DNA from: Lacrimispora algidixylanolytica
GTDB taxonomy: Bacteria; Bacillota; Clostridia; Lachnospirales; Lachnospiraceae
Assembly (NCBI RefSeq): GCF_003609635.1
Contig: NZ_MCIA01000018.1
Span: forward strand, 1-64,000
DNA: 64,000 bases
Direction of reading: 5' to 3'
Shown here: positions 8,035 through 16,377 of the stretch, one piece after another
Layout: every line of letters starts with the position of its first letter
How positions within the stretch are numbered: the stretch's first letter is position 1
Notes under the pieces: generated by a model
Seen by the model: the letters and a program-made list of their open reading frames with translations, nothing else
The model's database searches: none
What the model was told of the DNA's origin: nothing
Made by a program: the position numbers and the translations under genes

Positions 8035-8063
8035 TTGACGAGGTAGAAAGTTCATTGTATGAT
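8035..8063 (+). promoter_or_regulatory. Promoter of the metallophosphoesterase gene
   Basis: TTGACG (8035-8040) and TATGAT (8058-8063) are separated by 17 bases, beginning directly after the preceding stop codon. Confidence 0.65.
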
Positions 8064-8107
8064 GAAAAGACAGCAGGAAAATAAAACGAAAAGTTGAGGA
8101 AATCGAT

Positions 8108-8962
8108 ATGTTATTTGCTGTCGGAGTTTTTTGTCTCGCTGCTATCGCAGCATTTTTACTGCGTTCAGAATATGAAAAGGAACAACTTTCTAGAGAAGAT
8201 ATTGTTCTTAAAAGCGAAAAGATTATAAAGGATCATCGGATTCTCTTTCTATCCGATTTACACAATCATCAGTTTGGAACAGGAAACCAAAGGCTTCTTG
8301 ATGCAGTGGACCTTATTAATCCGGACCTCATTTTGGTGGGAGGAGATATGTTAGTCAGCAAGGGAAGTGCTGATACGTCCATCTCCCTAAAGCTATTTAA
8401 AACCCTTGCTTCCCGCTATCCGGTTATCTATGGAAACGGCAACCATGAGAATCGGATGAGCTGGAATCCAGAAGTTTATGGCAATCAGTACGAGGAATAC
8501 AAAAATAGCTTAAAGAGACTGGGCGTAAAGGTTCTTGAAGATAAGACAGAACTATTTGCCCAGGATTTGGCTGTTACGGGCATTGATTTAGAGTACCGAT
8601 TTTATAAGAATTTTCAACGTGAGGAATTAACACGGGAACAAATAGAGAAAAAGGTGGGAAATGCAGATAAGGATCGGTTCCAGATTCTTCTTTGCCATTC
8701 CCCCCTTTATTTTCGTGGTTGTAGAGCATGGGGAGCAGATCTGACTTTATCCGGGCACTTTCATGGAGGAACCATAAGACTGCCTGTATTAGGTGGTGTC
8801 ATGACGCCTCAGTATCAGTTTTTCAATCCATATTGTGGAGGAACGTTTGAAACGGATGACAGATATATGATCGTGAGCAGAGGGCTTGGAACTCATTCCA
8901 TAAATATCAGGTTTAACAACAAACCCCAACTGGTAGTAGTAGATTTAAAACGGAAAACATGA
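8108..8962 (+). CDS. Membrane-anchored metallophosphoesterase (YkuE/YaeI-like)
   Basis: A 284-residue calcineurin-like phosphoesterase with an N-terminal membrane helix (residues 1-18). The dinuclear metal motifs appear in order: LFLSDLHNH (D-x-H), LVGGDML (GD), GNGNHENR (GNH[DE]), LLCHSPLYF (H) and LSGHFHGG (GH-x-H). The relatives YkuE and YaeI/LpxG-like enzymes act on lipid-linked or UDP-sugar phosphates at the membrane; the substrate here is unknown. It has its own promoter, and there is no terminator before the scpA promoter. Confidence 0.87.
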   Translation: MLFAVGVFCLAAIAAFLLRSEYEKEQLSREDIVLKSEKIIKDHRILFLSDLHNHQFGTGNQRLLDAVDLINPDLILVGGDMLVSKGSADTSISLKLFKTLASRYPVIYGNGNHENRMSWNPEVYGNQYEEYKNSLKRLGVKVLEDKTELFAQDLAVTGIDLEYRFYKNFQREELTREQIEKKVGNADKDRFQILLCHSPLYFRGCRAWGADLTLSGHFHGGTIRLPVLGGVMTPQYQFFNPYCGGTFETDDRYMIVSRGLGTHSINIRFNNKPQLVVVDLKRKT

Positions 8963-8980
8963 TTTTGGGGCTGGCATATA

Positions 8981-9009
8981 TTTACAGATGAAGCAGGATT
9001 TGTTATACT
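8981..9009 (+). promoter_or_regulatory. Promoter of the scpA operon
   Basis: TTTACA (8981-8986) and TATACT (9004-9009) are separated by 17 bases, with TGT giving an extended -10. Confidence 0.7.
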
Positions 9010-9045
9010 AGTCCGTGGTGTATGATATATGCTTTGGAGGAATTT

Positions 9046-9810
9046 ATGGGAATCTCTTATAAACTGGATATTTTTGAGGGGCCGCTGGATCTGCTGCTTC
9101 ATTTGATTGATAAGAATAAAGTGAATATTTATGATATTCCCATTGCGACAATTACGGAACAATACTTAGATTATGTCAACAACATGGAAACAGAGGATTT
9201 AAACATTGTCAGTGAGTTTTTAGTTATGGCGGCAACACTGATTGATATCAAGGCGCGCATGCTGCTTCCAAAAGAAGTGAATGAAGAGGGGGAGGAAGAA
9301 GACCCCAGAGCAGAGCTTGTGGCACGTCTTTTAGAATACAAATATTATAAATACATGTCTATGGAATTAAAGGACCGGGAGGTGGGAGCCGACCGTCTGT
9401 TTTATAAAGATTCCACGGTGCCACCTGAGGTAACAAAGTACGAGCCGGTCGTTGATCTTGATCTGCTTTTAGATGGACTTACTCTGGCAAAGCTGCAAGA
9501 GATCTTCAGACAGGTCACAAAGCGTAAAGCAGACCGTGTTGACCCAATCAGAAGCAGCTTTGGAAACATCCAAAAGGAATCCGTAAGTCTGGAGGATAAG
9601 ATTATATCCGTTATGGATTATGCCAGACAGCACCGGAAGTTTTCTTTTCGCAGGATGCTTGAGAGGCAGACAGACAGACTGGAAGTTGTGGTAACATTTT
9701 TAGCGATTCTGGAGCTTATGAAGATCGGAAAGATCCGTTTGACTCAGGAGTGTTTGTTTGAGGATATGTTCATTGAAACTTTGGAAGAGGAAGAAGAAGT
9801 AGGAGCTTGA
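9046..9810 (+). CDS. scpA: Segregation and condensation protein A
   Basis: A 254-residue kleisin that links the two heads of the SMC dimer and binds ScpB, for chromosome compaction and segregation. The diagnostic N-terminal motif is YKLDIFEGPLDLLLHLIDK followed by NIYDIPIATITEQY; a conserved C-terminal winged helix ends in the acidic tail ETLEEEEEVGA. Length is typical. The ATG at 9046 has TTGGAGG six bases upstream. It is the first gene of scpA-scpB-dut-lipoprotein-hflX. Confidence 0.95.
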   Translation: MGISYKLDIFEGPLDLLLHLIDKNKVNIYDIPIATITEQYLDYVNNMETEDLNIVSEFLVMAATLIDIKARMLLPKEVNEEGEEEDPRAELVARLLEYKYYKYMSMELKDREVGADRLFYKDSTVPPEVTKYEPVVDLDLLLDGLTLAKLQEIFRQVTKRKADRVDPIRSSFGNIQKESVSLEDKIISVMDYARQHRKFSFRRMLERQTDRLEVVVTFLAILELMKIGKIRLTQECLFEDMFIETLEEEEEVGA

Positions 9811-9851
9811 CCTGGTGGAACATGGACAAGGATTCGGGAGAGAGGAAACAC

Positions 9852-10508
9852 ATGGAAAAAGATACTCTTTTTGAGGAAGGGCTTAAAAAAAGCACAAAAG
9901 AAGAAAAAACATGGGAAGCTGTCATTGAGGCTGTTCTTTTTACCATGGGAAATTCTGTGGAGCTAAGCCGCCTTGCGGTTGCCATCGGACAGGACGAGAA
10001 CACAGCAAGAGAAGCCGTTCTCCGTCTGAAAAAGCGCTTTGACACGGGGAAACGTGGGATGCAGATCATTGAACTGGAGAACAGCTATCAGATGTGCACC
10101 CGTACAGAATACTACGAAAATCTGATTCGTGTTGCAGTCACTCCCAAAAAACAGGTATTATCAGATGTGATCTTGGAGACTCTCTCCATTATTGCCTATA
10201 AGCAGCCGGTAACAAAGCTTGAGATTGAGAAAATTCGTGGAGTTAAATCCGATCATGCAGTCAATAAGCTGGTAGAATATAATTTGGTTTATGAAGTGGG
10301 ACGACTTGACGCACCTGGGCGCCCGGCCCTATTTGCGACAACAGAGGAATTTTTAAGAAGATTTGGAATTGGATCTACCCAGAACTTACCGGTTGCAGAT
10401 CCGGTGGTAGCGGCAGAAATTCGCTTGCAGGTAGAAGAAGAGCTCTCTGACAGCAGTGATTTGATATCAGAGGAAGATAAGAAAAAAGTGGATTTTCAGG
10501 AGGAATAA
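9852..10508 (+). CDS. scpB: Segregation and condensation protein B
   Basis: A 218-residue tandem winged-helix protein that dimerises on ScpA in the SMC-ScpAB complex. Signatures are [20 protein letters not shown] at the N terminus, [20 protein letters not shown] and [19 protein letters not shown]. The ATG at 9852 has GAGAGG six bases upstream. An ATG at 9822 and a TTG at 9807 are in frame but have poorer sites. It follows scpA directly and is almost contiguous with dut. Confidence 0.94.
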   Translation: MEKDTLFEEGLKKSTKEEKTWEAVIEAVLFTMGNSVELSRLAVAIGQDENTAREAVLRLKKRFDTGKRGMQIIELENSYQMCTRTEYYENLIRVAVTPKKQVLSDVILETLSIIAYKQPVTKLEIEKIRGVKSDHAVNKLVEYNLVYEVGRLDAPGRPALFATTEEFLRRFGIGSTQNLPVADPVVAAEIRLQVEEELSDSSDLISEEDKKKVDFQEE

Positions 10509-10510
10509 AA

Positions 10511-10948
10511 GTGACACAAACGATTAAAATTAAATATTTTACAGATGAGATAGAACGTCTTTGCTATATTGGTGGAAAGTCAGATTGGATCGACTTAAGA
10601 GCTGCAAAGGAAGTGGTGATAAAGGCAGGAGAGTTTCAATTGATTCCTCTTGGCATTGCCCTGGAACTTCCCTCAGGTTATGAAGCGCATGTGGTCCCAA
10701 GAAGCAGTACGTTTAAAAATTACGGAATCATTCAGACAAACAGCATGGGAATTATTGACGAAACCTATTGTGGAGATAATGATCAGTGGTTTTTCCCAGC
10801 CTATGCCTTAAGAGATACCGTAATTCGTGTAAACGACAGAATCTGTCAGTTCCGCATCATGGAACATCAGCCGGTTCTTGCGTTTGAAGAAGTCACAGAG
10901 CTGGTTCATGAAGACAGAGGCGGTCACGGAAGTACAGGGAAACAATAA
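10511..10948 (+). CDS. dut: dUTP pyrophosphatase (trimeric dUTPase)
   Basis: A 145-residue enzyme converting dUTP to dUMP and pyrophosphate, which supplies the dTTP precursor and keeps uracil out of DNA. All five trimeric dUTPase motifs can be seen: LRAAKEVVI (1), [10 protein letters not shown] (2), [14 protein letters not shown] (3, catalytic Asp and uracil-binding Tyr), RICQFRIME (4) and GGHGSTG (5, the phosphate clamp). The GTG start at 10511 follows AGGAGGAATAAAA and lies two bases after the scpB stop. Motif 5 lacks the usual Phe (GGFGSTG), having His instead. Confidence 0.92.
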   Translation: MTQTIKIKYFTDEIERLCYIGGKSDWIDLRAAKEVVIKAGEFQLIPLGIALELPSGYEAHVVPRSSTFKNYGIIQTNSMGIIDETYCGDNDQWFFPAYALRDTVIRVNDRICQFRIMEHQPVLAFEEVTELVHEDRGGHGSTGKQ

Positions 10949-10982
10949 CATTCATAGCTTTTATAGAGTTGGAGATAATAGC

Positions 10983-11759
10983 ATGAGAAAAAAGACTGGA
11001 TATGCAGTGTTTGTTGTTCTTATTTGTTTGGTGGTGTCCTTATCCCAGGGCTGCGCAGGCAAAGACAACCGGTATACGTTCCGGGAGGCGGGAATAACCG
11101 CGTTGAAGGAAGGAAATTATGATGAGGCCATCGTTTCTTTTGACAAAGCCATACAGTCCTCAAAGGGCCTGGTTCAGAAGGTGGATATTGATATACTTAA
11201 ATATAGGGCTGAGGCGGAGTTTTTATCTGGAGATTACAAGCAAGCGGAAGCAACCTATGACAAACTCATAAAAGCTGACGGTAAAAAGTCAGAGTACTTT
11301 AATTTACGTTCCATAGCTAGAGCTGAGGCAGGGGATTTAAAAGGAGCTCTAGAGGATTACAAAAAGAGCGGAGAAATTAAAAAGGATTTTAAAACTCCAG
11401 GCAGATTAAAAGCTCTTATTTCCGTAGGGTCTCTTATGGAAAAGAACGGATCTCTTGACGACGCCATGTCTCTTTATCAGGAGGCATTAACAGCAGGTGA
11501 AAAAAGTGCCGGGCTATATAACCGAATAGGGCTTTTGAATATAGCAAAGAAAGATTACGATTCTGCCTCAAGTTATTTTGAACTAGGTCTTTCCGCAGAA
11601 GATGGCAGTACTGTTCCTGAGCTTTTATTTAACCAGGCAGTTGCCAGAGAATATAAGGGTGAATTTAAAGAAGCCCTGGAATTGATGCAGAAGTATGTCT
11701 CCGTTCACGGTCCGGATGAAGCGGCTGAGAGGGAGATCACATTTTTAAAGACAAGATAG
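10983..11759 (+). CDS. TPR-repeat lipoprotein
   Basis: A 258-residue predicted lipoprotein. The signal peptide ends in a lipobox LSQGC, so the mature N-terminal Cys would be lipidated by Lgt (also encoded in this window). The rest is a chain of about five tetratricopeptide repeats (for example AGITALKEGNYDEAIVSFDKA and LYNRIGLLNIAKKDYDSASS), a scaffold for protein contacts on the outer face of the membrane. The ATG at 10983 has TTGGAGA upstream; an upstream in-frame ATG lies inside dut. Partner unknown. It sits in the scp-hflX operon. Confidence 0.85.
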   Translation: MRKKTGYAVFVVLICLVVSLSQGCAGKDNRYTFREAGITALKEGNYDEAIVSFDKAIQSSKGLVQKVDIDILKYRAEAEFLSGDYKQAEATYDKLIKADGKKSEYFNLRSIARAEAGDLKGALEDYKKSGEIKKDFKTPGRLKALISVGSLMEKNGSLDDAMSLYQEALTAGEKSAGLYNRIGLLNIAKKDYDSASSYFELGLSAEDGSTVPELLFNQAVAREYKGEFKEALELMQKYVSVHGPDEAAEREITFLKTR

Positions 11760-11771
11760 GTTGGATAAATT

Positions 11772-13016
11772 ATGGCAGAACTGATTGATTTAAAAGATAT
11801 AGAAGAAAAAGTCATTCTCATAGCCGTTAGTATTGGAGATGGGGATGGTACAAAGGCTTCCGTTGATGAGCTGGAAGAGCTTGTTAAAACAGCGGGAGCT
11901 GTAACCGTGGATAAGATGATTCAGAACCGGGAACGAGTTCATCCGGGAACGTATCTTGGAAAAGGTAAGATTCAAGAGGTAAAGGAACGGGCATGGGAGC
12001 TAGGTGCCACAGGTGTGGTATGCGATGATGAGCTTTCTCCCGCCCAACTTAGGAATTTAGAACAAGAACTTGATATGAAGGTCATGGACCGAACCATGGT
12101 AATTTTGGATATTTTCGCTTCCAGGGCGACCACTAGAGAGGGAAAGATTCAGGTGGAACTGGCTCAGTTAAAATATAGGTCTGCCCGCCTGGTTGGACTT
12201 AGAAGTTCCTTATCTCGTTTGGGAGGCGGAATCGGAACCAGAGGACCTGGAGAGAAGAAGCTGGAGATGGACCGCCGTCTAATCCATGATCGAATTGGAA
12301 TTTTAAAGTCAGAACTTGATGATGTAAAGCGTCACAGGGAAGTTGCCAGACAGCAGCGGGATAAAAATCATGTAACGGTTGCGGCAATTGTAGGGTATAC
12401 CAATGCGGGAAAATCCACCTTGCTTAACCAGCTCACTGATGCTGGGATTCTTGCAGAAGACAAGCTGTTTGCTACCCTTGATCCTACGACAAGGAATTTA
12501 AATCTTCCAGGAGGTCAGCAGATTCTTCTAACCGATACGGTTGGGTTTATCAGGAAACTGCCTCATCATTTGATTGAAGCCTTTAAAAGTACGTTGGAAG
12601 AGGCAAAATACAGTGATGTGATTCTTCATGTGGTAGATGCCTCCAATCTACACATGGAGATGCAGATGTACGTAGTATACGATACTCTGCGGGAACTGGG
12701 AGTTAGTGATAAGATTGTAGTAACGGTATTTAACAAGATGGATGCCGCTGACCCTAATACCACTCTTCGCGATATCACCTCGGATTATCAGGTGAAAATA
12801 TCAGCCAGGACTGGGCAAGGCTTTGACGAGCTTTTAAATCTTTTAGAGACGATATTACGAAATCAAAAAATACATTTAGAAAAAGTATATTCCTACAATG
12901 AAGCAGGTAAGATTCAACTGATCCGCAAGTATGGTCAGCTGTTAGCAGAAGAATACCGGGATGATGGTATTTATGTAAGTGCTTATGTTCCATCGGAATT
13001 GTTAGCCAATTTATAG
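11772..13016 (+). CDS. hflX: GTPase HflX
   Basis: A 414-residue ribosome-associated GTPase, known to split stalled or idle 70S ribosomes. The N-terminal HflX domain carries RVHPGTYLGKGKIQEVKE and DDELSPAQLRNLE, then a coiled-coil linker with LGGGIGTRGPGEKKLE. The G domain has GYTNAGKSTLL (G1), DTVGFIRKLPHHLIEAFKST (G3 and switch II), VVDAS and FNKMDA (G4). Length is standard. It is the last gene of the operon; its end is followed by a large hairpin that overlaps the nrdD control region. Confidence 0.95.
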   Translation: MAELIDLKDIEEKVILIAVSIGDGDGTKASVDELEELVKTAGAVTVDKMIQNRERVHPGTYLGKGKIQEVKERAWELGATGVVCDDELSPAQLRNLEQELDMKVMDRTMVILDIFASRATTREGKIQVELAQLKYRSARLVGLRSSLSRLGGGIGTRGPGEKKLEMDRRLIHDRIGILKSELDDVKRHREVARQQRDKNHVTVAAIVGYTNAGKSTLLNQLTDAGILAEDKLFATLDPTTRNLNLPGGQQILLTDTVGFIRKLPHHLIEAFKSTLEEAKYSDVILHVVDASNLHMEMQMYVVYDTLRELGVSDKIVVTVFNKMDAADPNTTLRDITSDYQVKISARTGQGFDELLNLLETILRNQKIHLEKVYSYNEAGKIQLIRKYGQLLAEEYRDDGIYVSAYVPSELLANL

Positions 13017-13043
13017 GCAATGCCGATTTAATTAACGACGAAA

Positions 13044-13097
13044 GAAAACACAATATGTAGAATTGGTGTTAAAATCCAATCTATATATTGTGTTTTT
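13044..13097 (+). terminator. Hairpin behind hflX, overlapping two NrdR boxes
   Basis: A long stem pairs about 13045-13066 with 13076-13096, with a single bulged A at 13061, followed by T residues. It could terminate the hflX transcript. The same bases form the two NrdR boxes in front of nrdD, so the hairpin may be a by-product of the two operators or may serve both purposes. Confidence 0.6.
13048..13093 (+). promoter_or_regulatory. Pair of NrdR boxes upstream of nrdD
   Basis: Box 1 (13048-13063) and box 2 (13078-13093) match the NrdR consensus acaCwAtATaTwGtgt at 13 and 14 of 16 positions by eye. Starts are 30 bases apart, about three helical turns, the usual tandem arrangement for NrdR, the ATP/dATP-sensing repressor of ribonucleotide reductase genes. 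Box 2 ends exactly on the -35 element. Confidence 0.75.
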
Positions 13098-13116
13098 GTT
13101 TTCGCTCTGTTATAAT
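13088..13116 (+). promoter_or_regulatory. Promoter of nrdD
   Basis: TTGTGT (13088-13093) and TATAAT (13111-13116) are separated by 17 bases. The -35 is part of NrdR box 2, so repressor binding would block polymerase. Confidence 0.7.
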
Positions 13117-13178
13117 ACACTTGTGTTTTAATCTTGAAGTCAATAAAGGGGTTCTAAGAGGAAAGGAGCTAGCTTTTA

Positions 13179-15542
13179 ATGATCCAGGTAGTAAAAAGAG
13201 ATGGGGAAATAGCTGAATTCAGCCTAATTAAGATCACGGAAGCCGTTAAAAAAGCATTTAAGGCCACGCAGAAGGAGTATAATGATGAAATCCTTCAATT
13301 GTTGTCTCTTCGGGTAACGGCTGATTTCCAGAACAAGATGACAGGTAGCCAAGTTTCAGTGGAGGAAATTCAAGACAGCGTAGAGCACGTTCTGGAACAA
13401 GCCGGATATACAGATGTAGCAAAGGCATACATTCTTTATAGAAAACAGCGAGAGAAAATTCGTAATATGAAGAATACAATACTTGATTATAAAGATGTAG
13501 TGAACAGCTATGTAAAGGTAGAAGACTGGCGGGTCAAAGAAAACTCTACGGTTACTTATTCCGTGGGCGGTCTGATTTTAAGCAATTCCGGTGCGGTTAC
13601 GGCAAACTACTGGTTATCAGAGATTTACGACCAAGAGATTGCGGATGCCCATAGAAATGCGGATGTACATATTCACGATTTATCTATGCTGACAGGTTAT
13701 TGTGCTGGCTGGTCATTAAAACAACTTCTTATGGAAGGGCTAGGAGGAATCCCTGGTAAGATTACCTCTTCACCCGCTAAACATTTATCCGTTCTTTGCA
13801 ACCAAATGGTAAATTTTTTGGGAATTATGCAAAATGAATGGGCAGGAGCTCAGGCCTTTTCTTCCTTTGATACGTATTTGGCACCTTTTGTTAAGGCAGA
13901 TAACTTATCCTACAGTGAAGTGAAAAAGTGTGTAGAAAGCTTTATTTTTGGTGTAAACACTCCAAGTCGTTGGGGAACTCAGGCACCATTTTCTAATATT
14001 ACTTTGGATTGGACCGTTCCTCCTGACATGGCAGAATTGAATGCCGTTGTAAGTGGTAAGGAGATGGATTTCAAGTACAAGGATTGTAAGAAAGAGATGG
14101 ATATGGTCAATAAGGCATTTATTGAGACCATGATTGAAGGAGATGCCAATGGAAGAGGATTCCAATATCCCATTCCAACCTATTCCATTACAAAGGATTT
14201 TGATTGGACAGATACAGAAAACAACCGTTTGCTGTTTGAGATGACCTCAAAATACGGAACTCCTTATTTTTCTAACTATATTAATAGCGATATGGAGCCA
14301 AGCGATGTAAGAAGCATGTGTTGCCGTTTGAGACTTGATCTTCGGGAATTAAGAAGAAAGACTGGTGGTTTCTTTGGTTCTGGAGAAAGCACTGGCTCTG
14401 TAGGCGTTGTGACCATAAACATGCCAAGGATTGCATACCTAGCAAAAGATGAAACTGACTTTTTCAAACGTTTGGATCACATGATGGATATCTCTGCTAG
14501 GTCTTTAAAGGTGAAACGGGATATCATCACAAAACTTTTAAATCAGGGCTTGTACCCATATACCAAGCGGTATCTTGGAACCTTTGAAAATCACTTTTCC
14601 ACCATCGGACTCATTGGCATGAATGAGGTTGGACTAAATGCAAGATGGTTAAAAGAAGATTTATCCAACACGAAAACCCAGAAGTTCACGAAGGAAGTGT
14701 TAAATTATATGCGGGAAAGGCTTTCCGATTATCAGGAGCAATACGGCGACCTTTATAATCTAGAAGCAACTCCAGCAGAATCTACTACCTACCGCCTGGC
14801 AAAGCATGATAAAGATCGTTATCCAGGAATACGAACTGCAGGAAAAGAAGGGGATACCCCATACTATACCAATAGTTCCCATCTTCCAGTGGAATTCACA
14901 GCAGATATTTTTGATGCTCTGGATATTCAAGATGGGCTTCAGACCCTTTATACCTCAGGAACTGTATTCCATGCATTCCTGGGTGAAAAGCTCCCAGACT
15001 GGCAAGCAGCAGCAAAGATGGTGAAAACCATAGCGGAGCATTACAAACTGCCTTATTATACGATGTCCCCCACATATTCTATTTGTGCGGAGCATGGTTA
15101 CCTTTCGGGAGAACATAAGATATGTCCGTTCTGTCAAAAACCAGCAGAAGTGTACAGTCGGATTACCGGTTATTACCGTCCAGTACAGAACTGGAATGAA
15201 GGAAAAACGCAGGAATATAAAAACAGGATCACCTACAATCCCCTGAGTATAACGAAGGAAAAAGTAGAAACTGTAAAAGCAGAAAAGGTTCTGACTAAAA
15301 AAACAGAGATTCCAACGGGAGCATATCTTTTCACCACAAAGACTTGTCCAAACTGTAAGACAGCTAAGGGATTTTTGCAGAATATGGACTATGAGACCGT
15401 GGATGCAGATGATAATGCAGAGTTGGCCGCAAAGCTTGGAATCATGCAGGCGCCTACTCTGGTAGTCGTAAAAGAAGGTTTGATTCACAAGATTACCAAT
15501 GCTTCCGATATCAGAAAGTATGCGGAACGTACAGGGCAGTGA
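13179..15542 (+). CDS. nrdD: Anaerobic (class III) ribonucleoside-triphosphate reductase with fused redoxin domain
   Basis: A 787-residue glycyl-radical enzyme that makes dNTPs from NTPs without oxygen. Residues 1-95 form an ATP-cone allosteric domain (VVKRDGEIAEFSLIKI). The barrel follows, and a Zn site is formed by C636, H639, C649 and C652. The glycyl radical is G664 in SRITGYYRPVQNWNEGK. Residues about 712-787 form an extra thioredoxin/glutaredoxin-like domain with C723-P-N-C726 and a cis-Pro motif QAPTLVVV. This suggests the electron donor is built in, in line with the known redoxin-dependent NrdD branch rather than the formate-dependent type. The usual partner nrdG (activase) is not next to it nor elsewhere in the window. 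Ribosome site GAGGAAAGGAG. Confidence 0.93.
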   Translation: MIQVVKRDGEIAEFSLIKITEAVKKAFKATQKEYNDEILQLLSLRVTADFQNKMTGSQVSVEEIQDSVEHVLEQAGYTDVAKAYILYRKQREKIRNMKNTILDYKDVVNSYVKVEDWRVKENSTVTYSVGGLILSNSGAVTANYWLSEIYDQEIADAHRNADVHIHDLSMLTGYCAGWSLKQLLMEGLGGIPGKITSSPAKHLSVLCNQMVNFLGIMQNEWAGAQAFSSFDTYLAPFVKADNLSYSEVKKCVESFIFGVNTPSRWGTQAPFSNITLDWTVPPDMAELNAVVSGKEMDFKYKDCKKEMDMVNKAFIETMIEGDANGRGFQYPIPTYSITKDFDWTDTENNRLLFEMTSKYGTPYFSNYINSDMEPSDVRSMCCRLRLDLRELRRKTGGFFGSGESTGSVGVVTINMPRIAYLAKDETDFFKRLDHMMDISARSLKVKRDIITKLLNQGLYPYTKRYLGTFENHFSTIGLIGMNEVGLNARWLKEDLSNTKTQKFTKEVLNYMRERLSDYQEQYGDLYNLEATPAESTTYRLAKHDKDRYPGIRTAGKEGDTPYYTNSSHLPVEFTADIFDALDIQDGLQTLYTSGTVFHAFLGEKLPDWQAAAKMVKTIAEHYKLPYYTMSPTYSICAEHGYLSGEHKICPFCQKPAEVYSRITGYYRPVQNWNEGKTQEYKNRITYNPLSITKEKVETVKAEKVLTKKTEIPTGAYLFTTKTCPNCKTAKGFLQNMDYETVDADDNAELAAKLGIMQAPTLVVVKEGLIHKITNASDIRKYAERTGQ

Positions 15543-15625
15543 CGTGTTTTATGGTTAAGGAGCATGTTGCTAAAATAACTCTGATGAAAAAGTGGAAATA
15601 AGCAACAAAAAAACACCTTAATTTA

Positions 15626-15675
15626 AAAGGAACCTCTTTCGTTAGACATTGTTTTGTCTGACAAAGGGGTTCCTT
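15626..15675 (-). terminator. Long hairpin, probable terminator of the Rrf2 gene
   Basis: A nested stem of about 21 bp pairs about 15627-15648 with 15655-15675 (one bulge, 6-base loop). On the minus strand it is followed by a TTTT-rich tract, fitting a terminator for the leftward Rrf2 gene ending at 15770. On the plus strand no clear T run follows, so its value as the nrdD terminator is weaker. Confidence 0.6.
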
Positions 15676-15769
15676 CACTTTAAGGCGCATCTTCATACAA
15701 TTTATGAGATTGTTTCGCTCAATGATTCTTCCGACTTATTATGTTGAAGTTTTGTGATAATTTTGGTCA

Positions 15770-16210
15770 TCATATCTCATAATGATGGTATTCACGGTCT
15801 AGTTTTCTTTGCTCTTCCACCAGATCAGCAAGAGTGATACCGTCAATGACGCCAGAGATAGCATCATCAAGCTTTCTCCATACCATAAGGCTTGCACAGA
15901 CATCAGCACGGTGACAATGGTTTACCTCGTCCTCCATGCAGGCAACGGGAACAAGGCTGCCTTCAGCAAGACGTAGGATCATGCCAACCGTATATTCCGA
16001 AGGATCTTTTGTGAGAAAATACCCTCCCTTGGCACCTCTGCGGCTTTTTACGAAACCGGCCCGACTTAGGATGGTCACGATCTGTTCTAAGTATTTGTCC
16101 GAAATTTCCTGGCGTTTTGCCACCTGATTTATCTTTGTGCATTCGTTTGGATGAAGTGCAAATTCAAGCATCATACGAAGCGCATAACGCCCCTTGGTAG
16201 AAAATGTCAT
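15770..16210 (-). CDS. Rrf2-family transcriptional regulator (IscR-like Fe-S type)
   Basis: A 146-residue winged-helix regulator. STKGRYALRMMLEFALHP, the HTH with VAKRQEISDKYLEQIV, and the wing SRRGAKGGYFLTKDP are canonical Rrf2. Three cysteines (C91, C99, C105) in PVACMEDEVNHCHRADVC are placed as in cluster-binding members such as IscR and NsrR, so it may carry an Fe-S cluster and sense iron-sulfur status, oxygen or nitric oxide (inference). It is monocistronic and divergent from a MATE transporter. A near-palindrome in its promoter suggests self-control. No isc/suf genes are nearby. Confidence 0.88.
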   Translation of the reverse strand: MTFSTKGRYALRMMLEFALHPNECTKINQVAKRQEISDKYLEQIVTILSRAGFVKSRRGAKGGYFLTKDPSEYTVGMILRLAEGSLVPVACMEDEVNHCHRADVCASLMVWRKLDDAISGVIDGITLADLVEEQRKLDREYHHYEI

Positions 16211-16257
16211 TGCTAAAATTCTCCTTCCTAATTATTCTTATCAGTTTAGTAGGATAT

Positions 16258-16292
16258 TAGTGTATTTTACACGAAATACTATAAAAAGTAAA
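16258..16292 (-). promoter_or_regulatory. Rrf2 gene promoter with overlapping inverted repeat
   Basis: On the minus strand TTTACT (16287-16292) and TAAAAT (16264-16269) are 17 bases apart. An imperfect 10-6-10 inverted repeat (16258-16267 with 16274-16283, 8 of 10 matches) covers the spacer and -10, as expected for an autoregulatory Rrf2 operator. Confidence 0.5.
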
Positions 16293-16377
16293 CCTTAAAT
16301 TCTCTGGCTTCCCAATTTGGTAAAATGGATGTATACTAATAAACATTGGGAGGACGGGAGAAGAGCAGGAGGAATAT

